Shown piece by piece: positions 45,961 to 58,025 of a stretch of DNA of 64,000 nt. Within the stretch, counting starts at the first letter, position 1. Each line of letters opens with the position of its first letter. A model generated the notes under the pieces. That model did no database searches. It was not told the DNA's origin and saw only the letters and a list, made by a program, of their open reading frames with translations. Source of the stretch: Niebla homalea (Eukaryota; Ascomycota; Lecanoromycetes; Lecanorales; Ramalinaceae); the NCBI GenBank assembly GCA_019925105.1, contig JAHGAU010000003.1:1488001-1552000 (forward strand), given 5' to 3'. The position numbers were made by a program, and so were the translations under genes.

Positions 45961-48900
45961 ACCGCATCGTACTATGACTTTCAGGCGAGGGCCTGTACTC
46001 ACGCAAATGCGTCCGGCAACTTATACAAGCGGGCCAGACCGTTCCAAGATCCGATGGAGAGCTTTCTTCTGCCAAGCTCGCGTCACCATACCTCTCAAAA
46101 AAACCTTGCATTATTGCTCTCGTCGCAATCCGTCCTAGTCGACCGATCTAGTGCATTATATACAAAGCATCCAAGAGACATTCTCCGCCGACAAAAGGGC
46201 CTTGGGGAGACCCTCGACGAGAAAGCAAGGAAGATATTACGGCACGTGTCAAACCAAGTCCTCTTATAGTCTATGCTCGTGGTAAACGAATCGATACGAG
46301 GATAAGGGCATCGGAACCTTCTCCTTCTAATATACCTAGATGCGTGACGACAGCGCTGTGAGAATAGCTAACAGTGGATTATTCACTGCTATGCAAACAT
46401 TGGTGACAGCGAAGAGGAGAATGTCAGGGGCAGAAGATCCAGCTACACGGGCGAGGAGAACACGACAAAGGACAAGAGTGTTTAGGAGCGAAAGGGACCA
46501 AGGCAAGGAACGAGATGAGTCCGCTGGTCCCGAAAGAAGGATGGGGGTGCGAGCAAATGGTGACCAGAGAAGATTCAAAAGGGCGATGGGTACTCGAAAG
46601 GCAAGATTCTGCAGCACACGAAAGCTGGAATGGCACCCGCGGCTCAAAGGCGAAGGGCCCAAAATGCGAGCCGATCCAGGAAGTGGAGATCCTCAAAACC
46701 AACGATGACGCTTCAAGGCGAGGGAAAGGCAAGACTTCGAAACGCGAGGGCAGCCAGAAAGCAAAGGCTTGAGAGGCGAGGGCCCTTCAAAAAGCCAAAA
46801 CCGAGGAAAAAGGAAGGGTTCTCGGCTCAAAAGGGGAAGGGATGGAAAAGGCGATGGCAAGGAGAAAGCGAAGAGGGGCCAAGACTCAAGGGCAAAGGCG
46901 AGGAGCCCGAGAAACGACCAACGTCCAAAGACGAGGGAAAGTCAATGGTTTGGAACGCGGTCAGGCTCAAAACACGAGGCCATTTTCCCCATAAGGCGAA
47001 AGCAAAAAGGCAAGGCGATGAGGAAAGCGAAGAACGCGAGGGCAAAACGCGAGGGCAAAAAAGCGATGATTAGGGCCAGGAACGCGAGGGCGGTACCGTA
47101 CATAGCGCCAGTGACCCAAAGTTCAAGCCACCCATCGATGCCCATGGCTCTACCTTCCTTCACCCGCCCATGTGCTCCCTACGCTCCTTCCCGTTTCCCC
47201 TCCCTCATTCGCCCATCTAGTAATGTAGCCCCCAGTCGACCTCGCTCCTATCCCGCCGTGCAACCCTCTCCGACACAGTCGACGCTCCCGCAGTACCCCC
47301 AATCCTCGTACGTACGTACATACGTACGTAGTCGAGCCAGACAAAGACCCAACAGAGCAGACCAGTCCCGTAGGTCGTAGCACACACGAAGCGAACCATC
47401 CCTGGGCTTTCCAGAAGCCGGGATAAAGGCGGAGGTGGCGACGAAGCAACCAAGCCGTGTAATCAATCACCAAATAAACGCCTTTGTCCACGAACACACG
47501 AACACGAGAGAGAAGGGGGGGGAGTGAGTTGAGTGAGTGAGTGAGGAAAGAGCGATGAGAAAAAGCTTTTCGGTCGGTGAAGGGGGAAGGATGCAGCGAT
47601 CCTCTCTATGTGTGTGGATCTTGCGTCGTGGCATGGGGGAGGGGAGGGGAGGAGGAGGGAAGGGGAGGAGGGAAGGAGAGAAGCCACACACACCCCCTCT
47701 CTTTTCCATCCCGCCGCTGAATTAATGGAGGAAGGTGAGAGCTGTTGGAGAGTGTCGGTCGGTCGCTCGGTCGCTCGATCGGTCGGTTCGTCGGTGAGGG
47801 AGGAAGGGTCGGACAGGCACAGCTGATGTGGCTTGCGGTGATTATGATGATGGTGATGGTGGTGATGGTGGGATAGAGAGCCTGGGAGAGATAGTGAGCG
47901 TGGTGGGTGGAGGAGGATGCTGCTGCTGCAACAGGGTTTCCTTCGCTCGATGGTATGGCTCGACCGACCCGACCCTTTTTTCCCAATCAGCCATCCTTTT
48001 TGGCTGCTACTGCTGCTGGGCTGGAAACGTTTTGGCTTCTTTGGTTTTTTTTGTTGGTGCTTTCGCGTCCTGCTTCTTCTGCTTCTCAGGGCCACTGTCC
48101 CGTTTGTGCGTATGCCGAGTGCCATCCCCCGACCCCCCGTCCTTCTCACTTGTCCCAGAGATCCCGGCATTGTTGTGGTTCGCTCAGGATATTCGTCGTC
48201 ATCGCCGGGTTTCAAGAGGTTCGAAGAAAGGGCGGCGGTCCAGCGCTTGAGAAGCAGTAGCTGGGGCCTTCAGATGAGGAATAGAAGGGGAGGAAAAGGG
48301 TTCCATGGGCTAGGCGCCAGTGAGGTAGGGGATTCGGACAGCGAGCGGCTGGTTTGGGGGAGGGGAGCGTGCCCTCCTCCCAGTGGAAGAGCAAGGGGAG
48401 TTGTCGGCGTCAAGGAAGAGAAAGGTGCTGATTGTTGAGGGAGCTGGGGAACGGTGCTATTATCTCGATAAGGCTGTTTGTATGGTAATGTCGTAGACTC
48501 TTGCTTCTTTCCTTCTTTCTTTTTTTCTTCTTTGGCGCCCTTTGCTATTCTGAAATCTCTTATTGAGGGTCTCACGGATGCTGATTTACCCCGGGGTACG
48601 CAATGGGAAGCATTCGAGTTGCCGGTCCTCGTCGATAGCGAAAAGTGGATATAGAAATAGTGTCGAGCGTAGGCTCCTGGCTTCTAGAATGGCAGAACGG
48701 TCAGTAAATAACAAGTCGATAGCGATTCAAGTGCTCGCTAGGGATAAATGGTGTATCTTGAGCTGCACACCTGCACCCCCGATGACTTGGTATTCGCTTT
48801 CCAGCAATCTTTTCCTCTTATATTTCTGCCTTCGATGGTAACACTGCTGCTCGAGGCATCGAGCTCCCACTGTAAGTCAGAAAATGAATTAGACGTGGTG

Positions 48901-49255
48901 AGTTGTTCGGGATCGGAAGCACCTGCCCAGCTTCAGGTATATGAGAGGGGAAATGAAGGAGTGGGAAAGAAAATGGGCATGGGTAGCTGATCATGGAGGG
49001 CAGCCGATTTTTGTGACTCTAAGGGAATCAATGCTGATTGACCAGACGGGCAAGGCTTAAGGCACCATCGTCGAACGAAAAAGGTCCAAGCGGGTGAAGA
49101 GCTTGAGTCAGAAGTATGGAAAAGCCCTCGGTAAGTCCAACGGATTGGCTTCATTTCTGTGCTCTCTCTTTGCTCCTAGGGGTCCTCAATATCCTTCTAA
49201 TTATTCTTCCGTGTAGATTGTTGTCCTCGTCTTCCCTCCATTCGAGGGTACGATG
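45961..49255. other. Low-complexity stretch without a supported gene
   Basis: 46340-47090 is purine-rich. 47290-47330 holds a short TACG/TACA microsatellite. 47520-47700 is G/A-rich. 47840-47880 is a GATGGT-type trinucleotide run that yields a nine-His stretch on the minus strand. Long ORFs on both strands follow from base composition. Nothing conserved was recognised. Confidence 0.4.
46680..47090. repeat. Purine-rich degenerate repeat with GCGAGGGC core
   Basis: (A/G)GCGAGGG or CGCGAGGGC recurs at about 46718, 46742, 46773, 47036, 47047 and 47085 within a strand that is roughly three-quarters purine. Spacing is irregular. The opposite strand therefore shows spurious Leu/Phe-rich 'membrane' ORFs. 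Confidence 0.5.
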
Positions 49256-49366
49256 GTTATGGCGGTAGCTGGGGTGGGATAAGGCGAGTGAAACGAGGTC
49301 GTCGATTGCGCTGACTTAATGCAGGATCTGGAGGAGGATCTCGTTGGGGAGTGCTTTCAGCGGCAT
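49256..49366 (-). pseudogene. F-box domain fragment with in-frame stop
   Basis: From ATG at 49366 the minus strand reads MPLKALPNEILLQILH, a clear F-box start (LPxEILxxI), then TAA at 49318-49316. The same frame continues VSAIDDLVSLALSHPSYRHN, which is exactly how an F-box goes on (DL..LAL......). One C-to-T change from CAA to TAA would explain it. No donor site is present near the stop to splice it out. The downstream frame runs on about 20 more charged codons. Either an inactivated F-box gene or a sequencing error. Confidence 0.55.
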
Positions 49367-49809
49367 GATGGAGGATACTGGTAGGTCGCCTCTTTCCGTA
49401 CGTTTTGGTGTGATGATGAAATCGCTGGGGAGAGAATATGAAGGGGCCGGCGCTTTCTGAGTAGTATGATCACGGAGAGAATGCGACGGGTTGTGGCGAA
49501 CAGTGGAGAGGTGAGGATGCCGCCAAAAAGAAGCTCGTGTGTCAAAAGCTAGTGATATCAGCATACCAAATGACCTAATCAGGCCACGCACTGAGCAAAT
49601 TGAAGTCAAGACGAAAGCAGAGCACATTGCAACGCCGTCATCACAGCGACAGAAACGTTCCCCTTGGGGACCTCTTCATTCAGCGACGCTCTCTCCCTCT
49701 AAAAATACAAATTTGAAAAACAATCTATCACATCGTTAGCCCTCACTCCAACAGTTTGAACCGTACAAACATACCTTTCCCCCCCTTTTCCCCTCCAGCA
49801 GCCCTCATC
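49367..49809. other. Intergenic, nothing recognisable
   Basis: Upstream region of the F-box fragment; only short composition-driven ORFs. Confidence 0.35.
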
Positions 49810-50052
49810 CTACTCCCTCCTCCCCCTCCCCAACAGGCCCCGGCCGGCGGCCACAACGCGCCTCCACACCCGCCTCCGGCGGCTTGTATGGCCCGCCTGG
49901 CCCTCGTCTGTTGGCGGAGGGGGCGGCAAATTGACATTGGTGGTCACTGGACCACGGAGATTGATCACTATGGGCGCCATTGGGTCGGTGGCGCAGGAGA
50001 TGGTTGCGGATTCGGTGGTGATGGTGATGGTGTAGTCGGCGTTGGAGGCCAT
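49810..50052 (-). CDS. Hypothetical 80-residue protein
   Basis: An ORF starting MASNADYTITITTESATISC has an amphipathic beta-like first half (alternating Thr, Ile, Ser, Val), a Pro run and a basic Arg-rich end (RRRRVWRRVVAAGRG). The first half has the better codon bias, and the Arg-rich part may be intron or readthrough. It lies 200 bp downstream of the NADH kinase stop, on the same strand. No family recognised. Confidence 0.3.
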   Translation of the reverse strand: MASNADYTITITTESATISCATDPMAPIVINLRGPVTTNVNLPPPPPTDEGQAGHTSRRRRVWRRVVAAGRGLLGRGRRE

Positions 50053-50256
50053 TGTGGATCGGTTTGCTGCGGGTTGGAGGTTGTTTGGAGCAGTGGGAAA
50101 AGGCTTGGAATGTCCGTAGACAGTGTAGGAAGCGATTGATATGTAGAAAGACAGTGGGAGAAGGCTTTTGACTATCTTGCTTGCTATCAAAATACAAGAT
50201 TATAACGCGTAGGGAGACGGAAAACGGCCTACCATCGGCACGTGATATCAACGTAC

Positions 50257-51939
50257 TTAGCCTCCTTCTTCCCCAAAGGGATAATTGAACTTGAGCAATC
50301 CATTCAGCCCGCCCACCCAGCCCTCATCCCCACCCTTTTCGCCTCCGCGCATCACGCAGGGGACACCGCCGACCCAATCGCGTTCAACCTCATCCCGCCG
50401 TCCCACGGCTTCACCCCATACTTTGACTTCACCGCCAACACCCAATCCGCCGGGGATTTGCACGCCGTCGATACTCACGTCTACTTTCCCCGCACTGCTA
50501 ACATTGGATACGTCGCCTGCGACCGAGAACGGCCTTGTCCCTTCACCCACTTGGACGCCGATGACGGCTTCACCCGGGAGCACGAGCGGGCGGAAACTTA
50601 GGGAACGCGCGCAGATGGGGGTGACTACGATGCCCTTAACCAGTGGGTGAACGATGGAGCCGCCCGCTGAGAGGGAGTAGGCTGTACTACCCGTAGGGGA
50701 GGAAATCAGTAAACCGTCGGCTATGGCAGTGGTGAGGGGACGGCCATTGAGGGTGATAGTTAGGTGGGCGAGATGGGGGGATGCGCCACGGTGGAGGAGG
50801 ATTTCGTTGAGGGCGTGGTGGGCTGGTGGGTCGGGTGATGAGCTTTTCGTGGTGGGAGGTGGTGACTGTGATGGTCGAGATGGACTCGCAGATGGGGGTG
50901 AAAGCCCGACCCTTAGGCGATTGCGCAGGAGTATTCGAGCAGGTTTAGTGGAGGATTGGGTGCCGCTGTTGTACACATCCGACCAGGCTTGGGCGTGCTC
51001 GGCGAATTGAAACTCTGATAGAAAGCCTAGAGTACCAAGGCTGAAGCTGAGAATGGGCGGGACAGTGGCCGAGTGTGAGAAGAGCGAGGAGGCGCGTAGA
51101 ATGGTGCCGTCGCCGCCGAAGGTGGCCACTATGTCTGTTTTCTCTGCGAGAAGAGAGGAGTATGGTGACCCTAGTGGACCTTGAGATGGTAGGAGCGTTG
51201 GGGAGGTGTCTGAGTAGATTGGGAACGGAAGGACTTCATGCAAGCGTTGGGCTGACGTTGACTCGAGGATGAGAGAGGTCGGTGGGTAGGTGCTTCCTAT
51301 GTACCTTTGTCGGGACAACGAATGCAGTCAGCCAGCTGCTGTTTGTCCGTGTATGCATGTTTCCAGTGCGGGATCTACTCTTGCTCCATTGCGCTTGGAT
51401 ATGGACTCGAGATCTGATAGAAGATGGAGGGACAGGCGTCATGCACATGCTTGTATTGAACTTTGGTACATACTTTGCGAATTCAATCAGCGCTCCTGTA
51501 GCTTTGACAGCATTTTCTTTCTGCACGAGCAAGACGTTCCGCGGTGGCTCTGGCCAGTGCAATGAGAGCAAGTCATTCTGAGGTGTCTCTATCCGAGTAA
51601 GCTTTTGTGTCTATTGACGCGCTGCTCTTCCTCTGACGCCCAATGCCGTCTTGCCCCTTGCTACCATGCATCGTACTTTCAACCATCCCTCTGCCTCACA
51701 TCCCACGACCTCATCTCCCGGCTGTTTTTCCAACTCGTCCCATACAGCGACTTCTAGGTACCCGCACCAAGAAATCGCAAGGACCAACCTTGATATCTAG
51801 GCTGTACCCTCCCCGGCAATTCACCCAACGACCGGATCTCTCGAAGCACGCGCGAGGACGAAAATCGTGCGCGCTGGAACTTGCGCAAACGGAGGCATCT
51901 TGCACATACGCTGAGACGTAGAAAGGGCCGGCCAGGCAT
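50257..51939 (-). CDS. POS5: Mitochondrial NADH/NAD kinase (Pos5-type)
   Basis: Phosphorylates NADH or NAD to make NADPH or NADP inside mitochondria. Three exons, 51939-51808, 51610-51474 and 51304-50257, give 438 residues; phases at both junctions agree. Exon 1 (MPGRPFLRLSVCARCLRLRK and on) is rich in Arg and Ser with no acids for 30 residues, a typical matrix presequence. Exon 2 carries the family strand SLHWPEPPRNVLLVQK. Exon 3 carries FGGDGTIL (ATP-binding GGDG, about residue 153), NEILLHRG (NE/D motif), TPTGSTAYSLSAGGSIV (substrate loop) and a Gly-rich end. The linker after VGLSPP is Ser/Pro-rich and longer than in many homologues. The first intron boundaries are inferred from phase and consensus only. 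Confidence 0.9.
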
Positions 51940-53317
51940 GATGCGATATGGTTGCGCAAGGGTGTAGATGAAGGACAATGAGACGCAAACTGGGCGAAGA
52001 GGTTGATATGAAGTTCAGCCCTACGGAGATCGTCCCAAAACGGTTAGTGATTATCAAGAATCTTTTCAACTGGAGGAGAAAGGAAGTTGATGACAGCAAC
52101 TTCATCGCGTTTTGGGTTTTCCTAAAGACCGAGGATATCACGTTGAGCTTGTTATGAATTATTGTGGAATCGGTGGATGTTCATCATCTCTTCGGGGGCC
52201 CAAGTCAATGATTTCCTCCTCATTCAACACGCTGACTTACTCCCAAAAAACATTCGCAATCTCACCTATTGCCAACAGCTCTCGATACAGGGGCCCTTGC
52301 AAACAATGGCGTAGATAGAGCACTCAATATAAATCCATTCATTGCCTCATACAAAAAAACCACCGCTCACATCCAAAGCCATCTTGTGCAAAACACCATT
52401 CCATCTCACTCACAACGATTAGCAACATCAAATCCTTGTCACTGCGCATTACCACACACTCACCTCTCTCTCCTCGCCACCGCCCTAGTACTCCAGCCGG
52501 AGATTCACAGATGACGACGGTGCTCAAGGCTGCTACCACGCTTCCGACTTCCATCTCGGCGTAGATACTGCGTGAAGAACGTGTGCAAAGCCGCCGATAC
52601 TAAGCCAGCCTCATCGATGGAGCAACGCCTCCCCGCCCGTCGAGCTGGGAATCTTGCGGGCTTGTGCGGTTGCGTTCCTCTCTCTGTTCTTCTTTTTTCC
52701 CGCGGACCAAACTGCCTGCCCCAAACAGCTGATTTTCTGAATGCTTTCCCCAGGGACTGCCTTTGGGTGATCGAGGCCGTTAGTGCTGGGGGGGTTGGCG
52801 GCGAGTTCGCAAGGCAGACAGACCGACCTGTTCTGGAGTCTCTGTGTGGATGATGGGGTGTGACCCTTCCGGGGAGGCGGGAAGATCAGGCAGGATAATC
52901 TTCATGTGGTGGATGGAGATACGACATAAGAAGGATGAGGCTGATTGGGAGGAGTGGACAGACGAAATCATGGTTTGGGGGAAGTGGATAGAGGTAAAGT
53001 AGAGCGGAGACTGCAACGAGACGGTGAAGATAAACGTTGAGATTTCGCGACAATTTAGAGAACTGCACATAACGGTTGGTGGATTATGGAATCCTTTCAT
53101 TTTTTTTAGTCTATGTACAAGGAAAATGGCTGAAATAGCCCAACTGCATATTGGGGTAATCGCCTGCTAAATCAATGCTGCCATCTCGTGCGTGATTTCA
53201 TGATTCCGGCCGTTTTGGCCCATAATTGATGCTTGTTGAGGTGCTGAAATGGATGCATGCGGAGGGAAAGCGGACAGGACAAGGAACTGACACAGTTCTC
53301 AGCCACCAGAGCGGTGA
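51940..53317. other. Intergenic between two minus-strand genes
   Basis: No supported ORF or RNA gene. It contains the promoter of the kinase gene to its left and the 3' flank of the PAK gene to its right. Confidence 0.4.
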
Positions 53318-56300
53318 CTAGCTCCTCTGGTTAGCTCCTCTGAAACGAAGGAGCTCTGTGAGCAAAGGTTTGGGGCAGGGGCATCGCAACAGAAAGTCGC
53401 TGTCCAAGCAGTCGTCGGCCGTTGCTCGTTTGTTCACATCGACTGTGAGACATAGGCTGAGAAACTGCTTCAGGCTGGCGGACAGCTTGTCAGGGTTCCT
53501 CAACGTGGGTGTACCGTTGGTGGCGATGAGAAAAAGCGCCTTCAAGGGTTCTTCGTTCAAATACGGGGGTTCAGATTCGATCATCTCAATAGCCATTATG
53601 CCGAGAGACCACATGTCGACCTTGGCGTCATACTCCTTCTGCTTCACCACCTCGGGCGCCATCCAGTATGGCGTGCCCACCATGGTAGCGCGCTTCGACT
53701 TCTGATCCGTGAGCTTCGCGCAAAATCCGAAATCGGTAATCTTGACACAACCGCGAGCGTCGAGGAGGACATTGTCGGATTTGATATCTCGGTGGATGAT
53801 GTGCTGGGAGTGGAGATGCGATAGACCTTTGCAAGTTTCGCGGCAGATTGCTGCAATCTGGCCTTCGCTTATGTTTGGATTGTTCTCGATGACGTCGGTG
53901 AGTGCGCCTCCCTCCATGTATTCCATCACGACCCAAAGCTCCATGGTGGATTCGTGGAGGAAAGAGTCCAGGTAGTTGACGATGTTTGGGTGCTGGCTCT
54001 CCTTCATCACGATGATCTCGTTGACGATCAATTCCTTTCTCGGCTGGTTGCGGAGATCCATTTGCTTGATCGCGACCTGGATCTTCGGGCCGTCCTCTTT
54101 GTACAATTTTCGTGCAATCGCAGAAGTGGCGGTCTCGTTGATTCTCGCAACGTAAACAGATCCTGAGGCACCTTGGCCGATCTTCTTTTGCTTCGAGTAT
54201 GAGATCGAGGGATCATCTTTGGATACCACTTGCTTGAGTCTTTCCATGACCTGGGCCTCTGACATTGTTGACATTCGGACCTCCTTCTGCCGAGGCTGGG
54301 GCCCATTACCAACAAGCGCGTTCTCTGCTTGCTTTCGAGGGTCGTCTTTTGGTGGTCCTGGCACGCCAGTGGGTTGCTTAACATTGAGTGGTGCTGGTGC
54401 TTGACCGTGAGTTTGCTTGGGATGTTGTGGGCGAACAGGTAGTTTGGTGGTGCCATTGGCCACTGCATTCGCAGGCGACGTGTCTTTACGCTGCTCCTCT
54501 CCACGGCTTGGCTGTGCGCGGGGTGCAGCCTGCGGCTGGCGATACTGATCTGTCTTTGCGGGCGTGCGCATTGCTGAGGGTGACTGGTCTCGAGAAGATG
54601 CTTGTTTTTGTGCGAAAGGGGCGCGAGGTGTATCTTGGCTCGAGGATTCGGCATGAGTAGCTCCATACGATTGCTGAGGCTGCTGGGGAGGTTGTCGATT
54701 TGCCGGTGTCCGCAGAGATCCTGCTGGTTGCTCGCGAGCGCGATTGGCCCCTGGCGTTGGAGGTGCATGGCGTGTCGGCTTGAACTGCGCTTCCGCTCGA
54801 TCATTTGCAGCAGCAGTGTAGCCGCCTGCAATCTCTTGCTTCGCAGTGGGTGTACGACTTGAAGGCATATCGGCTTCCCAAGTCTTTTGCTCCTTTCTTT
54901 CTCGTTGCTGCCGTTGCTCTTGTTGCTGCTTGATACGGCGCGCTTCTTCTTCCATCGCAGACCTGGTCGACTGGTCCATGTTAACCTTGGATGCGCCTGG
55001 AGCCGAAACATTTCGCTGATTGTTTGTAGGAGTTGCCAAGCGTGCGGATGGCTGCTCGGAAAAGTTTCTTCCTTGCTGGCTGTAGGTCCCTGGGGGTGCT
55101 GGACGCGGAGGTGCAACGGCATTTGATCCCTGACCCTGTGCCAGGTGCATGTTTTTATTAATGTTGTGGAGGGCGGGCGTGTGTGACAGATCTGCTGGGT
55201 AGCCATCCTCTCCATGCGTCATGTGGTAGAAGGTCAGGATCTCTCTCACAACATCGGGATTCTTCTCTTGTTCCTCCTTTGTGATGGCAGAAGTGCTGAG
55301 GAGCTGCTCCCACTCTTGCGGAAGTCCAGTGAATTTTCCTACGCATTATTAGTCCCTCTTGGGTCTCACAGTGATAGTGCAGCAGAAGTGCTCACCATCG
55401 TTAGGATCGAAGCCAACATGGACCCGATGCGTGAAATCGGTAGGGTTTGAAACGCCACCCAAGCCCGGGCATTTGTCATTGATGGCATCGCTCCATTGAT
55501 ACAGATCATCGTCATTTTCAAACTGCACAAGCAGCACTTTCTGGGGAGCATCACGTATCGACGCAGCTGGCATGTTTGGGTTTGGATTCGCCACTCTTGC
55601 AATCTCAAGACCGAGCTTCACATTCTCACTGCGGGTCACATTTACCACCTCTTTCAGAGGGATCTTGAGAGTCACTTTGCCGTCCTTACTCTTGTGGAAA
55701 GCAAGTTCATAGCTTCTCAAGATAAGGTATCTTTGTTTGTACATGATAGTCTCTTTGACCTTGGCAAAACCCTGCTTGATTATAGTGACTCCACCGGTAG
55801 CTACTGATGGGCTAGGTACAGTCGTCATGGTTGTTGAGCGAGAAAGGGTGGCTGGGGCGTACAAGGTAGCCGCGTTGTATTTGGTCGGTCCATACTCTTT
55901 TGAAAACAGATTAGGTTGCGACATGTTACCTGGGATGCCTGTGGTGGATGGCATAAGGTTGAGTCGTGGCTTGTCTGTTGGAGGCCGTGGCGCAGGGCCT
56001 GGGTTCATGAATACATCATCACCGAATTCTCCATTCACACCTGTAGGCATTTTGGGAATTACTGGCTGTTTGTACTTTGTATTCTCTGAGCGTTCGCTGG
56101 GTGGGCTGGGGCGCTTTGGGTAGGAAAAGTTTGGATGTTTGCCGCGGGGAAGTGGAGTTTGCGAGCTTTGTGAATTGGCTTGTCGTTGTCGCTGCTCTAT
56201 TCGGTCCGTGATTGACTCACGCCAAGGCTGGTAGACTCGTGTTGACCCCGTAGCTGCTTCACTCTTGCATGGTCCACTTTTTGGTTTTACAAGTGCCTCG

Positions 56301-56689
56301 ACTTGTGGTCGTACAAGTGCCTCAATTTGTGGTTGCACAGGTGCCTCGAGTTGTCGTTGTACAGGTGCCTCGACTTGTGGCTTTACAAATGTCTCAACTT
56401 GTGCTTGTACAGGAGTCTGAGAAGTTTGAAGGTCTAAACTGTCGTCCACTGGTGGTTGAGGCAAGACATTCGATCCAGTGCAGGCTGGCTGTAATATCTG
56501 GTTGTTAGTCAACGGCCACTCTGGTGGTAGTTCACTATGATCAGAGTCTTTGTCAGCAGTTATATCTGAAGAGTCCTCCTCTCCTGAATCTGCATGAGGA
56601 CCAGGATCACAGGACCACAAGACGTCGAATTTTTCGTCTCGTGGACCGATGAGGTAGTGGCGCAGAAAGCCAGGAGCAAATTCAGGATC
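53318..56689 (-). CDS. p21-activated protein kinase (Cla4-type: PH, CRIB, STE20 kinase)
   Basis: Ser/Thr kinase activated by Cdc42/Rac, acting in polarity and septation. Known exons: 56689-55396 and 55338-53318, joined in phase by a 57-bp intron that splits the CRIB domain. Order: N-terminal low-complexity region with eight-residue repeats (VEAPVQPQ-like, about five copies); PH domain ([20 protein letters not shown] to QWSDAINDK); [23 protein letters not shown] then FTGLPQEW; Gln/Pro linker; kinase with [45 protein letters not shown]. All catalytic residues are present. The 5' exon is missing from this model: at 56689 the frame begins right after a splice acceptor (cttag) and there is no ATG before residue 200; the start lies further right but I could not fix it. 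The PH domain differs from classical Cla4, so this may be a PAK paralogue. Confidence 0.9.
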
Positions 56690-57698
56690 CTAAGACTGGT
56701 GAGCTGCAATCAAAGGGCAATCAAGGAATGAGATTCATGTAGAGACCATGAGGACGAGAAGACGTCGATGATTCGACCTGCGGCTCCACATTAGCCCCAG
56801 TCGGGTCCGCCGCCAATAAGGGCAAACCTTGCCCTCGTGCGCCAATTCCTTCCTCCCAGCTTCGGGCGCTAGGCCCTGCAGCCAAACGCCCAAAATCGAC
56901 CTCCTTCCGATTCTAGCCTCACATCACAACTTTCGTTTCGACGAATAAAGTACAATGTAGGATGCAGAAAAAGGATGCTTTTGACGATGATGGTGAGGAG
57001 TACGTTGTGTGCAGGAATGAAAGATCCAGCAGTGGGATATCAGTGAGAGGGACTTGGGACAGGCCCACCCAGAACCTTGGGTGAATGATTTAATATTACG
57101 GTGAGGTTACATTCTGATTGGACTACAGGGTTTATGCAGCTCAACAATATTTCATCATTGTGCCAGTCTTCCTGCTTCTCTCGTTCTTCAAGGCGTTTTA
57201 CACGACCTTGCGCTTTCAGAAAAACACCCCCCTTTTTCCCTTCCATTCTCTGACCATTGCTGAGCCTTTCACCACCTACACGACCAAAAACCGTGAGCTA
57301 GTTCATATCATACACCATCGTGAAGCTTTTCATGAGATGAGGCATCGTCAAAACGACAAAAGACGCTAGTTTGACGTGCATATGGTCCAATTTCGACCAG
57401 AAAGTCTAATCGAGTATCGACGGGCTTTTGGCCCTTGACACTACGGTTCGTGAGAATAGCAAACATCCTTACCCCATTTAGAGTTTGAAATTGAGCTCGA
57501 AAAGTCGGTCTGGACGCTTGCTTTCTCCGCGGGAGGGACTTTAATGTTGTCACTTCATGTCTTGAATCGAAGAATTTCACAGTGGGAAATTGTATACTTT
57601 GTGATTCATGAACATACTGAGCAGCTGGATAGAGAAACTATGATGACAAGATCTTTTTGGGCCTTCGAAGCGGTGATTTCAATGCCTGTCGGCTTCAT
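56690..57698. other. Upstream region of the PAK gene
   Basis: Probably contains the missing first exon of the PAK gene and its promoter. The minus-strand ATGs near 56800 and 56750 are candidates. Nothing else supported. Confidence 0.35.
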
Positions 57699-58025
57699 AT
57701 GACTCGGATAGCGCTGGTGATCGTGATCGTTTGCCATTTGTACCCCACGAAGATTGTCCTTAGCGTCGACACTGTAAATCCCGAGGGACGAAAGCCGCGC
57801 TTTGTACTGTGCCGATTACCGTGCAACTTCAATTGGACAAAGACTCGCTCATATCAAGAAAAACAAAGCCCGAGTGTATGTATTGCTCCCGTTGGTAACG
57901 CTGATTTTTGCAAGGTCTCTACAGCAGAGAAAATTGCGAGAAAGGACATTTGGATCATTACTTCAGATCATGATAGGCAATCACAAGTGATCAAAGCAAG
58001 ATGGACTCTACGATGCAGATTTTAG
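57699..58025 (+). CDS. Weak candidate small secreted Cys-containing protein
   Basis: A 108-residue ORF starts MTRIALVIVIVCHLYPTKIV, which resembles a signal peptide, and has further cysteines in CRLPC, VC, FC and RC. Codon bias is poor and the region is AT-leaning and gene-poor, so it may be chance. No family recognised. Confidence 0.2.
   Translation: MTRIALVIVIVCHLYPTKIVLSVDTVNPEGRKPRFVLCRLPCNFNWTKTRSYQEKQSPSVCIAPVGNADFCKVSTAEKIARKDIWIITSDHDRQSQVIKARWTLRCRF

Noticed and set aside
46340..47380. Basic plus ORFs and Leu/Phe-rich minus ORFs
   Set aside because: Both follow from strand purine asymmetry; all frames look alike.
47463..48215. 250-codon minus ORF with a His run
   Set aside because: It is produced by trinucleotide and pyrimidine low-complexity DNA, with no conserved segment.
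49756..50139. Plus ORF of 127 codons opposite the hypothetical minus gene
   Set aside because: Antisense shadow with Pro/Gly runs and no motif.
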